From NCBI RefSeq assembly GCF_007828045.1, contig NZ_VITN01000001.1, positions 62,001 through 126,000 on the forward strand: a DNA stretch of 64,000 nucleotides. Direction: 5' to 3'. Each line of letters opens with the position of its first letter. Position 1 is the stretch's first letter. A model generated the notes under the pieces. The model ran no database searches. It saw only the letters and a program-made list of their open reading frames with translations, and had not been told where the DNA came from. The stretch is from Nitrospirillum amazonense (GTDB taxonomy: Bacteria > Pseudomonadota > Alphaproteobacteria > Azospirillales > Azospirillaceae). Positions 8,794 to 16,742 of the stretch are shown here, in pieces. The position numbers were made by a program, and so were the translations under genes.

Positions 8794-8820
8794 GGGCGGC
8801 TCGTTAAGGGCCGCCCTTTT
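8794..8820 (+). terminator. Rho-independent terminator after the SH3 protein gene
   Basis: A GGGCGGC stem (8794-8800), a nine-base loop and GCCGCCC (8810-8816) are followed directly by TTTT (8817-8820). It lies 18 bp after the stop codon. Confidence 0.85.
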
Positions 8821-8978
8821 CACATCAGGCCGCCCCCCCTGGGCCGCATACGAATTCTTGTTGTGGTTCGCCCCCCCTCCTGTGCCATGAAGGACGAGGT
8901 GGCTGGGGTTCCGGCCCATGGACGAAGCCTGCGCAACGCCTTACAAGCGCAGGGAAATCAAGGGACAGGGGGGGACGT

Positions 8979-10565
8979 ATGGTGCCGGTTGCAGGCATGG
9001 CCTGGGTCGACTACGCCATCGTGGCGGTGTATCTCATCGGTATCGTCTCATTGGGGCTGTACTTGGCCCGCCGCCATTCCTCGACTGAGGATTTCTTCCT
9101 GGCGTCGCGCGGCACCACCTGGCCCGTCATCGGCCTGGCCCTGCTGGCCTCCAACATCTCGTCCACCACGCTGATCGGGTTGGCGGGCGCCGCCTACGGC
9201 ACCGGCATCTCGGTCTACAATTACGAATGGATGGCGGCGGCCGTCCTGGTGTTCTTCTGCGTCTTCTTCCTGCCCTTCCTGCTGCGGTCCAAGGTCTACA
9301 CCCTGCCGGAGTTCCTGGAGCGGCGGTACAGTGGCCTGGCGCGCAGCTATTTCTCAGGATTGACCCTGTTCCTGAACCTGGTGGTGGACACGGCCAGCGC
9401 CCTCTACGGCGGCGCGCTGCTGTTCAAGCTGCTGCTGCCCGGCGTGCCCCTGTGGCAGATCGTCATCGTCCTGGCCGTCTCCGCCGGCATCTACACCATC
9501 GCCGGCGGCCTGCGCGCCGTGATCTATACCGAGACCATCCAAGCCGTGCTGCTGCTGACGGCGTCCGCCATCATCGCGGTGCGCACCTTCCTGAAGGCCG
9601 GCGGCTGGGACGCGGTCATGGGCGCCGTCGACCCGGCCAAGCTGTCGCTGATCCGCCCCTTGAGCGACGCGGCCGTGCCCTGGCCCGGCCTGCTGACCGG
9701 CGTGCCCCTGCTGGGTTTTTACTTCTGGTGCACCAACCAGTTCATGGTGCAGCGCGTGCTGTCGGCCAAGGATGAGAACCATGGCCGCTGGGGCAGCCTG
9801 TTCGCCGGCGCGCTGAAGCTGCCGGTGCTGTTTCTGATGGTGCTGCCCGGCACCGCCGCCATCCTGCTGTACCCCAACCTGAAGTCGCCGGACCTGGTGT
9901 TCCCCACCCTGCTGTTCGGCCTGCTGCCCGCCGGCCTGGTGGGCCTGGCGGTGGCCGGCTTCATGTCGGCGCTGATGTCGTCCATCGCCTCCACCTTCAA
10001 TTCCGCGTCCACCCTGTTCACCATGGACTTCGTGCGCCGCTGGAAGCCAGAGATGCAGGGCGCCGCCCTGGTGCGGGTGGGGCGCCTGGCCACGCTGGTC
10101 ATGGCCGGGGCGGCCATGGCCTGGGCGCCGCAGATCGAGCATTTCGGGTCGCTGTGGCAGTACCTGCAGGTCATCATCGCCTATGCCGTGCCGCCGGTGA
10201 TGGCGCTGTACCTGGTGGGCATCTTCTGGCGCCGGGCCAACGCCGCCGGGGCCGCCGCCTGCATCGCCGCAGGCGTGCTGGGCGGGGCGGCCCTGTTCGT
10301 GGCCAACACCGTGCTGGACGTGGTCAGCATCCACTTCCTGTACGTCGCCCCCCTGCTGTTCATGCTGTGCGCCGCGGTGCTGGTGGTGGTCAGCCTGGCC
10401 ACCGCCCCCGACGCGGCGGAAAAGTCGGCCGGCCTGGTCTGGACCCCGGCCTTTTTCCGTGAGGAGACCGCCCGGCTGGCGCACGAGCCGTTCTGGCGCA
10501 ACTACCGCGTGCTGGCCGGCCTGCTGCTGGCCGCCACCGCCGCCATCGTCTACACCTTCCGCTGA
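8979..10565 (+). CDS. Sodium:solute symporter (SSS family), probable sugar transporter
   Basis: 528-residue inner-membrane transporter with about 13-14 hydrophobic segments. SSS signatures include DYAIVAVYLIGIVSLGLYLA near the N-terminus, the FFLASRGTTWPVIGLALLAS motif, SKVYTLPEFLERRYSG, IAGGLRAVIYTETIQAVLLL, and FYFWCTNQFMVQRVLSAKDE, which resembles the sugar-transporting SGLT-like subgroup. The ATG at 8979 follows a good AGGGGGG site; an ATG at 8997 is the alternative. The LacI-type regulator follows on the same strand and starch-degrading enzymes lie downstream, so uptake of glucose or malto-oligosaccharides is plausible. The substrate itself cannot be read from sequence. Confidence 0.92.
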   Translation: MVPVAGMAWVDYAIVAVYLIGIVSLGLYLARRHSSTEDFFLASRGTTWPVIGLALLASNISSTTLIGLAGAAYGTGISVYNYEWMAAAVLVFFCVFFLPFLLRSKVYTLPEFLERRYSGLARSYFSGLTLFLNLVVDTASALYGGALLFKLLLPGVPLWQIVIVLAVSAGIYTIAGGLRAVIYTETIQAVLLLTASAIIAVRTFLKAGGWDAVMGAVDPAKLSLIRPLSDAAVPWPGLLTGVPLLGFYFWCTNQFMVQRVLSAKDENHGRWGSLFAGALKLPVLFLMVLPGTAAILLYPNLKSPDLVFPTLLFGLLPAGLVGLAVAGFMSALMSSIASTFNSASTLFTMDFVRRWKPEMQGAALVRVGRLATLVMAGAAMAWAPQIEHFGSLWQYLQVIIAYAVPPVMALYLVGIFWRRANAAGAAACIAAGVLGGAALFVANTVLDVVSIHFLYVAPLLFMLCAAVLVVVSLATAPDAAEKSAGLVWTPAFFREETARLAHEPFWRNYRVLAGLLLAATAAIVYTFR

Positions 10566-10720
10566 GGGGCCGGCCCATGGGCGATCCGCTGCGCGTGTTG
10601 CCGGCCGGCACCAGCCGCCCGGATCTGAAAGAGCCGGAGTCGCGACGCGCATTGCGGGGACGCGGGCCCGATTGCTATCATCCGCGCCCAGGGGAGCACC
10701 AAGAGGCCGGAAGCAAGGGG

Positions 10721-11749
10721 ATGCGGGTCAAGCGTCCGACATCGTTCGACATCGCCGAACTGGCCGGCGTGTCGCAGTCCACCGTGTCCCGCGCCCTGCG
10801 CAACGACGCGATGGTCAGCGAGGACACCCGCCAGCGCGTGGCCCAAGCGGCCCGCCTGCTGAACTATAAAGTCGATGTCAACGCCCGCAATCTGCGCTCG
10901 CAGAAGACCAACACCCTGGCCCTGCTGCTGTATGAAGACCCGGTGACCAGCCAGTCGCTGATCAACCCCTTCTTCCTGTCCATGCTGAGCAGCATCACCA
11001 AGGCGTCGGCCCGGCGCGGCTATGACCTGCTGATCTCCTTCCAGCAGTCCAGCGATGACTGGAGTGCGGACTACGCCGCGTCCAAGCGGGCCGATGGCCT
11101 GATCTTCCTGGGCTATGGCGATTATCTGCGCTATGTCGACAAGATCAGCCGCCTGGATGAGGTCAGCACCGCCTTTGTCACCTGGGGGCCCGTGGTCCCG
11201 GGCCAGCCGGGGCACTTCATCGGGTCGGACAACATTCAAGGCGCCCGCGAGGCTGTGCGCCACCTGATCGCGCGCGGCCGCAAGCGCATCGCCTTCCTGG
11301 GGGACATCTCGGAACACTGCCCGGAGTTCCGCGACCGCTACCGCGGGTATGTCGAAGCGCTGGGCGAAGCGGGCCTGCCGGTGATCGAGGCGCTATACGC
11401 CGATGCCGCCGCGTCGGAGGAGGTCGGGCACCAGGCCATCCTGGACCTGATCGACCGCGAGGGGCCCATCGACGCCGTGTTCGGCGCCTGCGACCTGCTG
11501 GCCATCGGCGCCATGAACGGCCTGCGCGAGCGGTCCTTGCGGGTGCCGGAGGACGTGGCCGTGGTGGGTTTCGACGACATCGTCGCCGCCCCCTTCACCT
11601 CGCCACCCCTGACGACCATCCGCCAGGACACGGCGGCCGCCGGCGAACTGCTGGTGGAAAACCTGCTGCGCCTGATCGACGGCCGCCCCATCGAGACGAC
11701 ACAGATCTCCACCAGCCTGGTGGTGCGGGGCAGTTGCGGCGGCGCCTGA
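10721..11749 (+). CDS. LacI-family transcriptional regulator, probable controller of the glucan genes
   Basis: 342 residues. The N-terminal helix-turn-helix is TSFDIAELAGVSQSTVSRAL, followed by the hinge VDVNARNLRS. A periplasmic-binding-protein-like effector domain then begins at about residue 60 (TNTLALLLYEDP), with the usual late blocks DAVFGACDLLAIGAMNGL and PEDVAVVGFDDIVAAPFTSPPLTTIRQ. I place the start at ATG 10721, where the HTH begins and where GGAAG lies upstream; the open frame extends 48 codons further but that part does not look coding. Its likely operators are the paired ATACGTAT palindromes upstream of the glucoamylase and TonB receptor genes (central CG, typical for the family). 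This link is inference. Confidence 0.92.
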   Translation: MRVKRPTSFDIAELAGVSQSTVSRALRNDAMVSEDTRQRVAQAARLLNYKVDVNARNLRSQKTNTLALLLYEDPVTSQSLINPFFLSMLSSITKASARRGYDLLISFQQSSDDWSADYAASKRADGLIFLGYGDYLRYVDKISRLDEVSTAFVTWGPVVPGQPGHFIGSDNIQGAREAVRHLIARGRKRIAFLGDISEHCPEFRDRYRGYVEALGEAGLPVIEALYADAAASEEVGHQAILDLIDREGPIDAVFGACDLLAIGAMNGLRERSLRVPEDVAVVGFDDIVAAPFTSPPLTTIRQDTAAAGELLVENLLRLIDGRPIETTQISTSLVVRGSCGGA

Positions 11750-11879
11750 CCCACCGGGGACGGCGGGGTCACACCCCCGGTTGTTGCCAATACCCCGGGC
11801 GTACGGTATCCCGATGGTGGGGACCGCAAGGGGGGACGTCGTTGGGGCGACCGGGCATACACCCCGATTGGAGTTGGAC

Positions 11880-12947
11880 GTGCTGCAACGACCCAGCTAC
11901 AGGCATTCCCTGATTTCCATGCTGGCGGACCTGAGCGGGCCGGACACCCGGGACGCCGGGCTGCAGGCGCTGGAAGCCGCCGGCTACCTCACGCCCGAGT
12001 TGCGGGCGAAATGGACGGCCGAACTGGCGCGGCCCAAATACGCCGCCCGCTATCTCAGCGAAATCGTCTCGCAGGAAAAGGTGCGCATCGAAAAGCTGTT
12101 GCGCCAGGTGGGCGGGGAGCTGACGGCGGTCAAGACGCGCGACCTTCTTGCCAATTTCATCCAGGCCCTGCAGGTGTGCAGGCAGGAACACCGCCTGGAC
12201 CCCGACCGTATCCGGCGGTCGCGCACCCTGGATTTCGGCGCTGGCGTATGGTCGTCCCTGTCCGCCTCCGTCATGCTGTACGCCATCGGGTTTGAGCAGG
12301 CCGACGCGTTCGAACCCTTTCCCATCGCCCCGGACATGGTGGCGGAAAGCGTCTTCCAGACCATCCGCTGGCTGTATGACACGCCGGACGCCTTCGCCGT
12401 CTTCGGCGCCACGCCGGCGATGATGAGGCAGCGCGTGGCCGCCCTGGATTTTTCCGGCCTGGAGGAAAAGCTGGACGGCCTGAACGCCGGTGGCCCGCGC
12501 GTGATCGATTTCGGCCCCGTCCGGCTGTTCAACAACACCGACATGATGGACAACGGGTATTACGACTTGGTGCGCAGCAATTCGGTGCTGGAGCATGTGG
12601 AGGACATGCTTGGCGCCCTGGCCCGGCAACGGGAGATCCTGAAGGACGACGGCGCCTGCGTGCACACGGTGGACTTCACCGACCACCGCGCCATCTCGGC
12701 CGACCGGGAGGACATCGAGCATTCCTTCCACATGTACTATGACGGCATCCTGGATGAGGTGAACGGCCTACGCGCCGGCGACCTGGAATCCCTGTTCGTG
12801 CTGAGCGGCTTCCACGGCAGCATCGTGCGACTGATGACGGCGCCCGAGGGGTATATCGACCACGGGCGCCTGCACCCCCGCTTCGCCCACTATTCGCCCG
12901 CGGACTTGGCGGCGGCGGTCAGCAGCTACGTGCTGACGAAGGCTTGA
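11880..12947 (+). CDS. SAM-dependent methyltransferase (class I fold), substrate unknown
   Basis: 355 residues from a GTG with GGAG seven bases upstream; in-frame ATGs at 11781 and 11814 are possible but lack ribosome sites. The N-terminal about 110 residues are helical and unassigned. The class I methyltransferase fold follows: RTLDFGAGVWSS is motif I, RSNSVLEHVEDMLGALARQ is the post-motif II region typical of small-molecule and glycan methyltransferases, and KDDGACVHTVDFTDHRAI follows. The C-terminus resembles those of O-methyltransferases acting on polysaccharide or lipid precursors, but I cannot name the substrate. It shares a strong convergent terminator with the glucoamylase gene. Confidence 0.75.
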   Translation: MLQRPSYRHSLISMLADLSGPDTRDAGLQALEAAGYLTPELRAKWTAELARPKYAARYLSEIVSQEKVRIEKLLRQVGGELTAVKTRDLLANFIQALQVCRQEHRLDPDRIRRSRTLDFGAGVWSSLSASVMLYAIGFEQADAFEPFPIAPDMVAESVFQTIRWLYDTPDAFAVFGATPAMMRQRVAALDFSGLEEKLDGLNAGGPRVIDFGPVRLFNNTDMMDNGYYDLVRSNSVLEHVEDMLGALARQREILKDDGACVHTVDFTDHRAISADREDIEHSFHMYYDGILDEVNGLRAGDLESLFVLSGFHGSIVRLMTAPEGYIDHGRLHPRFAHYSPADLAAAVSSYVLTKA

Positions 12948-12951
12948 CGGT

Positions 12952-12980
12952 GGTCCCGGGGCCTCGCGGCCCCGGGAACC
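12952..12980. terminator. Bidirectional terminator between methyltransferase and glucoamylase genes
   Basis: GGTCCCGGGGCC (12952-12963), loop TCGC, and GGCCCCGGGAACC (12968-12980) form a stem of about 12 bp with one bulged A. It lies in the 42-bp gap between two convergent genes. There is no strong T-run on either side. Confidence 0.65.
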
Positions 12981-12989
12981 ATCCTCTTC

Positions 12990-15386
12990 TCACGGCTTGG
13001 TGGCGTAGCGCACCGCCACGGGGGCGTAGAGGTCCCAGACCCCGCCGTCGTGCAAGGAGCGCAGCAGCTTCACATACTCCGCGTGCGCCCAGGCCAACGG
13101 GGTCGCGCTGTCGGTGCCGGCGCCGGCCTTGTAGCCACGGCCGCCATCGCTGCCCACACCGTCCCACACCTGTTCCGGGATCATCAGGCCCTGGTTGGCG
13201 AAGCGCTCCATGGCGCGGACGTAGGTGGCGCGGATGGCCTCCACCTCCGCTGGCTTGGCGCCGCCGGCCTTGGCCGCCGCCTGCGCCAGCTCGTAATGCC
13301 CACGCTCCCCCGTCAGCAGGGGCCAGACGCGGCCGCGCTGGGTGGGCGTCATGCTGCCGCTGACGGCGTAGTTGGCGCCGGTCGCCCGGTCCTCGCCATA
13401 GCCGTCGTTGCCATAGCGGCGCCAGCCGGGATAGGCCGTGGCGTCGCCATCGAAGTGGAAGGTGTACTTGACGCGCAGGTTCTCCGGCAGCGTCTCGTCA
13501 TCCAGCACCGCCAGGCTGGACTTGATGACGGGGTCGCTGGGCGCCCGCACGCCATAGCGCACCAGTTCCAGGAAGCCGCCGTCGACATAGGCGTCCTCCG
13601 TCAGTGCCTGCTGCCCGTTGCGCACCGCCAGGGGCGTGTGGGCATTGGGCTGGCCCGTGGGCGCGATGCGCAGGTAATAGCCGGCTTTCGAGCCCCCGGG
13701 GGAGGCCGTTCGCGCCAGCTGGCCGTTGGTGGTGACGGTCGCGGCCTCTAGCCCGGCGGAGTATTGATCGGCGGCGGCGTAGTAGCGCTTCACCGACGCC
13801 TCATCCCCCGCCTGGCCCGCCAGTTCCGCCGCCGCCGCCAGGCCGGCGATGACCGCCGCCGTGGTGGAGGGGGAGTTGCCGGCCTGCTCTTCCCAGCGCT
13901 CCTGCTGGGTCACGGGCGGGCGGATGGTCTCCTTGTTCCAGCCGATGCCAGCGGTGCCGCCCTTGACCAGGAAGTCGGCGGCCGGCTTCACCATGCTGGT
14001 GTAGAGCGCGGCGGCCTCGGCGTCGCTGATGACGCCGTTGCGCCACAGGCGCCAGGCCAGCATCAGGGGCATGGCCGTCTGGTCCAGCTGCACGCCCACC
14101 CATTCCGGCGTGCCGTCCACATGCGTCTTTTGCAGGAACCAGCCGCCGTCGCCATGGTTGCCCGGTGTCTTGGGGCCCACCTGGATGGTCTTCAGGTAGT
14201 TCAGCGCCGCCTTGGGCGTGTCATTGTCGCCCAGGGCCAGCAGGGCCATGGCGCACTGGTAGAAATCGCGCGGCCACACCGCCTTGTAGCCCGTCGCCGG
14301 CTTGTCCGCCTTCTGCGTGTCGCCCCAGGGCGCGGACAGCGACGCGATCAGCGCGCCGGGATGGGTCTTGTCCTCCTGCGCCTTCAGCACCAGGGCGCTG
14401 GCGTACAGCAGCTTGCCGCCATCCATGGCGACCTTCGCCAACTCCGGCAGGGGCGCCAGCTTGGCCTGGTAGCCTTCCCAGCCGGCGTCATAGGCCGCCA
14501 GCACGGCATCATGCCCGCGCTTCAGCGTGGCCGTGGCGGCGGCATCCGCCGCCTTGGCGCTGTCGCCGAAGCCGACGACGATGTCGAAGGTGGCCTCGCC
14601 CGTCACGGGCGCCAGGGCGCCGGCCAGCGCCACGTTGCCGGCCTTGTCGCCGGTGGTGGTGTAGCTGTCGTCCAGCTTGCCGACCTTGCGCAGCTGGGTC
14701 AGGCCATCGGAGGCGCCGACGAAGCCCACGCTGCTGGCCGTGAAGCCCTGCGCCGCCTTCACCACCAGGTGGCGGTTGCCCTCATAGGCGTGCAGGCCGC
14801 CCCCGGCCCCGTCGGCCTTGTCGCCGCCACCGGTGCCGGCCATCTGCGGGTCCACCAGCAGGTAGGGGGTAACGGTGCCGCCTTTCAGCGCCCGCACCGT
14901 CACGCGCACCATCAGCGTGTCGGCGTCGGGGTCGGTGAAGACCTGCTTCTCGATCTCGTACTTGCCGTTCCTGGCCTTGTTCACGACCTTGTAGGCCAGC
15001 GAGCGGGGACGGCCGGCGGCATCGACATCCAGATAGCTGGTGGTGCTGTCGGTGCCCGTATCCTCCACATCCAGGAAGCCCTCGCCCTGGATGGCGAGCT
15101 TCAGCTCGCGCAGCTGCACCTCATGGATCAGGCCGTACATGGTCTCGGTGACCACGCCCTTGGCCAGCGAGAACCAGACGCGCGACGGCACGGCCTTGCC
15201 CGCCTGCGCGTCATACGCGTGGTAGGCGGTACCGATGCCCGTCTTGCCCGCGTAGGCGCCCGTCGCCGCCTGCCCCGGCGCGCCCGGCGCCACGGCGGCG
15301 AATGCGACCCCCGTCATGCTTGAGGCCAGCAGCATCGCCATCAGCGCGGCGGCCCGTTTCCGTCCCATCGTCTTATTGTTCGTCAT
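12990..15386 (-). CDS. Secreted glucan 1,4-alpha-glucosidase (GH15 glucoamylase)
   Basis: 798 residues with an N-terminal signal peptide (KRAAALMAMLLASSMTGVAF, cleavage near AFA-AVAPG). Residues of about 40-300 form the bacterial glucoamylase N-terminal beta-sandwich (AYHAYDAQAGKAVPSRVWFS, TETMYGLIHEVQLREL). The (alpha/alpha)6 catalytic domain follows with AVWPRDFYQCAMALLALGD, ERWEEQAGNSPSTTAAVIAG (putative general acid Glu) and GRVWPLLTGERGHYELA (putative general base Glu). It removes glucose from the non-reducing ends of starch and maltodextrins in the periplasm or outside the cell. The ATG at 15386 was chosen because the signal sequence starts there; the frame runs 41 codons further through the operator pair. 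Regulation by the LacI-type protein is likely. Confidence 0.93.
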   Translation of the reverse strand: MTNNKTMGRKRAAALMAMLLASSMTGVAFAAVAPGAPGQAATGAYAGKTGIGTAYHAYDAQAGKAVPSRVWFSLAKGVVTETMYGLIHEVQLRELKLAIQGEGFLDVEDTGTDSTTSYLDVDAAGRPRSLAYKVVNKARNGKYEIEKQVFTDPDADTLMVRVTVRALKGGTVTPYLLVDPQMAGTGGGDKADGAGGGLHAYEGNRHLVVKAAQGFTASSVGFVGASDGLTQLRKVGKLDDSYTTTGDKAGNVALAGALAPVTGEATFDIVVGFGDSAKAADAAATATLKRGHDAVLAAYDAGWEGYQAKLAPLPELAKVAMDGGKLLYASALVLKAQEDKTHPGALIASLSAPWGDTQKADKPATGYKAVWPRDFYQCAMALLALGDNDTPKAALNYLKTIQVGPKTPGNHGDGGWFLQKTHVDGTPEWVGVQLDQTAMPLMLAWRLWRNGVISDAEAAALYTSMVKPAADFLVKGGTAGIGWNKETIRPPVTQQERWEEQAGNSPSTTAAVIAGLAAAAELAGQAGDEASVKRYYAAADQYSAGLEAATVTTNGQLARTASPGGSKAGYYLRIAPTGQPNAHTPLAVRNGQQALTEDAYVDGGFLELVRYGVRAPSDPVIKSSLAVLDDETLPENLRVKYTFHFDGDATAYPGWRRYGNDGYGEDRATGANYAVSGSMTPTQRGRVWPLLTGERGHYELAQAAAKAGGAKPAEVEAIRATYVRAMERFANQGLMIPEQVWDGVGSDGGRGYKAGAGTDSATPLAWAHAEYVKLLRSLHDGGVWDLYAPVAVRYATKP

Positions 15387-15450
15387 TCCATCACCAGGCT
15401 TGAAAGGCAGGGCCCCACTGTCCCCCGCGGTGCACCGCACAAGGGCTTGA

Positions 15451-15458
15451 ATACGTAT
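15451..15458. promoter_or_regulatory. Candidate LacI-type operator, proximal to glucoamylase gene
   Basis: The perfect 8-bp palindrome ATACGTAT with a central CG lies 65 bp upstream of the glucoamylase start. It is paired with the copy at 15484-15491, 33 bp away centre to centre. The same motif pair occurs before the TonB receptor gene. Confidence 0.65.
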
Positions 15459-15483
15459 GGGAGGCGCAGGGCGGAAGGGGGAA

Positions 15484-15491
15484 ATACGTAT
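15484..15491. promoter_or_regulatory. Candidate LacI-type operator, distal to glucoamylase gene
   Basis: Second ATACGTAT palindrome upstream of the glucoamylase gene, about three helical turns from the first, so two dimers could bind the same DNA face. Confidence 0.65.
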
Positions 15492-15505
15492 GTGGGCGGC
15501 GGCTA

Positions 15506-15760
15506 TCACGACCTGGGCCGGCAGCTCTGCAGCGGGTCTTCCTTTGGCGGATGAGGATTGTTGAAACCGCCGGGCAGTTCATCTTCCCACTTGGCAAGCA
15601 AACCGTTGCCGATGAAGCCGATGGCGACAAAAATGATTGCCAGCCACCAAGGCATTCTGAAGACCCCGATGAGCAGAACAACCAAACCCAGAGCGACGGC
15701 CGCAACAATGATCTTGGTTCGAAGCAGGACGCGCCGCAGCTGCTTTTCCCTATTTTCCAT
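15506..15760 (-). CDS. Small two-TM membrane protein, unknown
   Basis: 84 residues. A basic N-terminus (MENREKQLRRVLLRTK) is followed by two hydrophobic segments, IIVAAVALGLVVLLIGVF and MPWWLAIIFVAIGFIGNGLL, then a hydrophilic tail (AKWEDELPGGFNNPHPP). AGGCGAAG lies upstream of the ATG. I do not recognise a family. Base composition is clearly lower in GC than the flanks, as for the next gene on the opposite strand, which suggests a locally acquired segment. The stop codon is only 15 bp from the glucoamylase operator pair. Confidence 0.65.
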   Translation of the reverse strand: MENREKQLRRVLLRTKIIVAAVALGLVVLLIGVFRMPWWLAIIFVAIGFIGNGLLAKWEDELPGGFNNPHPPKEDPLQSCRPRS

Positions 15761-15820
15761 CTTCGCCTAACCCAGCCGTTGGCCTTATCCTAACGCCAAA
15801 AATGACGACACCATCAGGCG

Positions 15821-16303
15821 ATGGCCACACCCAAGATTGCGAAGCACCAAACGATGGGGAACGGAGGCATAAAGAAGACGATGGGGATGCTGGTCGCCTG
15901 CGCGACCATCGGAAATTGCTCCATAGCCCAAGCAAACGGTTCAGGTAGTGATTTCGTGGGAAAAATAGACGGCAACGGCGCCGTTCAAATCGTTGGATGG
16001 GCACGTCTGCGTGGTGAGCTGATGATTTTCGACACCCCTGCGGCTATGGACGGGAAGGTGTCCTTCCCCCACTGCATAAGCGGCGTCTTCGCAAACCAAG
16101 CGGCTCTTGATCTTTCCTCTTTTGACGGCAAAGTCGTGAACGTGTCGGGGACGCTACTCAAGTATGCTGACCTGAAACTCGAGGACAGTCCCGTCCTTCC
16201 CCGGAAAATACTGGCCGGATCCGTTATTCCGAATTTCTGTTTTGGAAACAATGTCTTGCTCATCAAGCATCTGGACATCGTTCCCCAGCCATCCGCGCCT
16301 TGA
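15821..16303 (+). CDS. Secreted hypothetical protein
   Basis: 160 residues in the longest form. A signal peptide is visible from the internal methionines (KKTMGMLVACATIGNCSIAQA, mature from about residue 40), so the true start may be ATG 15854 or 15881; a GGAGG at 15863-15867 favours a start at 15881 or 15887. The mature part (DFVGKIDGNGAVQIVGWARL, later VVNVSGTLLKYADLKLED) looks like a small beta-rich periplasmic domain with Cys residues in PHCISGVF and NFCFGNN that could form a disulfide. No family is recognised. Codon use is less GC-biased than the neighbours. It is divergent from the 84-residue membrane protein, 60 bp away. Confidence 0.65.
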   Translation: MATPKIAKHQTMGNGGIKKTMGMLVACATIGNCSIAQANGSGSDFVGKIDGNGAVQIVGWARLRGELMIFDTPAAMDGKVSFPHCISGVFANQAALDLSSFDGKVVNVSGTLLKYADLKLEDSPVLPRKILAGSVIPNFCFGNNVLLIKHLDIVPQPSAP

Positions 16304-16384
16304 GCCCCTCACCAGTACTATCGAAACCCAACTATCCGGCCCGACCCTGCGGGCCGATGCTGAAGGACATCCGGGAGGGGATCG

Positions 16385-16708
16385 TCCCCTTTACCCCCAC
16401 CCCGCCATCGGCCAGCATCTGCACCGGGCTGTACAGCACCACCTACAGCGCCAGCTGCTTGGCCAGGATGGAAGGAATGCGGCTGTTGTCTTTGCCCGTC
16501 AGGCTGACCACGCCGGGCGTGAAGTCGAAGGGGCCGGACAGCATGCGGGTGAAGGCTAGGCCCCGCGCCACCCAGTTGGGATAGGTGCGGCGCAGGCCAG
16601 TGTCCTTGATGGGCTCATGGCGGTAGGCACGACCTTGACCGGCGTCTCCGCCAGGGCCGGCAGCGGGGCCAGCATCATCGCCGCGAGCAGCACCCATAGC
16701 CGCCTCAT
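16385..16708 (-). pseudogene. Decayed GH97 alpha-glucosidase (SusB-like) remnant
   Basis: A start with an intact signal peptide remains at 16708 (MRRLWVLLAAMMLAPLPALA), followed within about ten codons by a frame change near 16620. After it the other frame reads HEPIKDTGLRRTYPNWVAR, a hallmark of GH97, then jumps directly to GLAFTRMLSGPFDFTPGVV, the next GH97 block, with the residues between them missing. It continues through SILAKQLAL, where a TAG replaces the tyrosine normally found before VVLYSPVQMLAD. Reading stops soon after at another stop near 16345. So most of the usual about 650-residue protein is deleted, with at least one frameshift and one nonsense codon. It sits 34 bp after the GH13 glucosidase gene, the usual place for GH97 in such operons. 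Confidence 0.8.
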
Positions 16709-16742
16709 CAGGGAAGTCTCATGCCGCCCGCCACCGTCGCGC

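Noticed and set aside
16304-16384. Small plus-strand frame starting near 16300
   Set aside because: It runs over the GH97 remnant on the other strand and has no ribosome site or recognisable protein.
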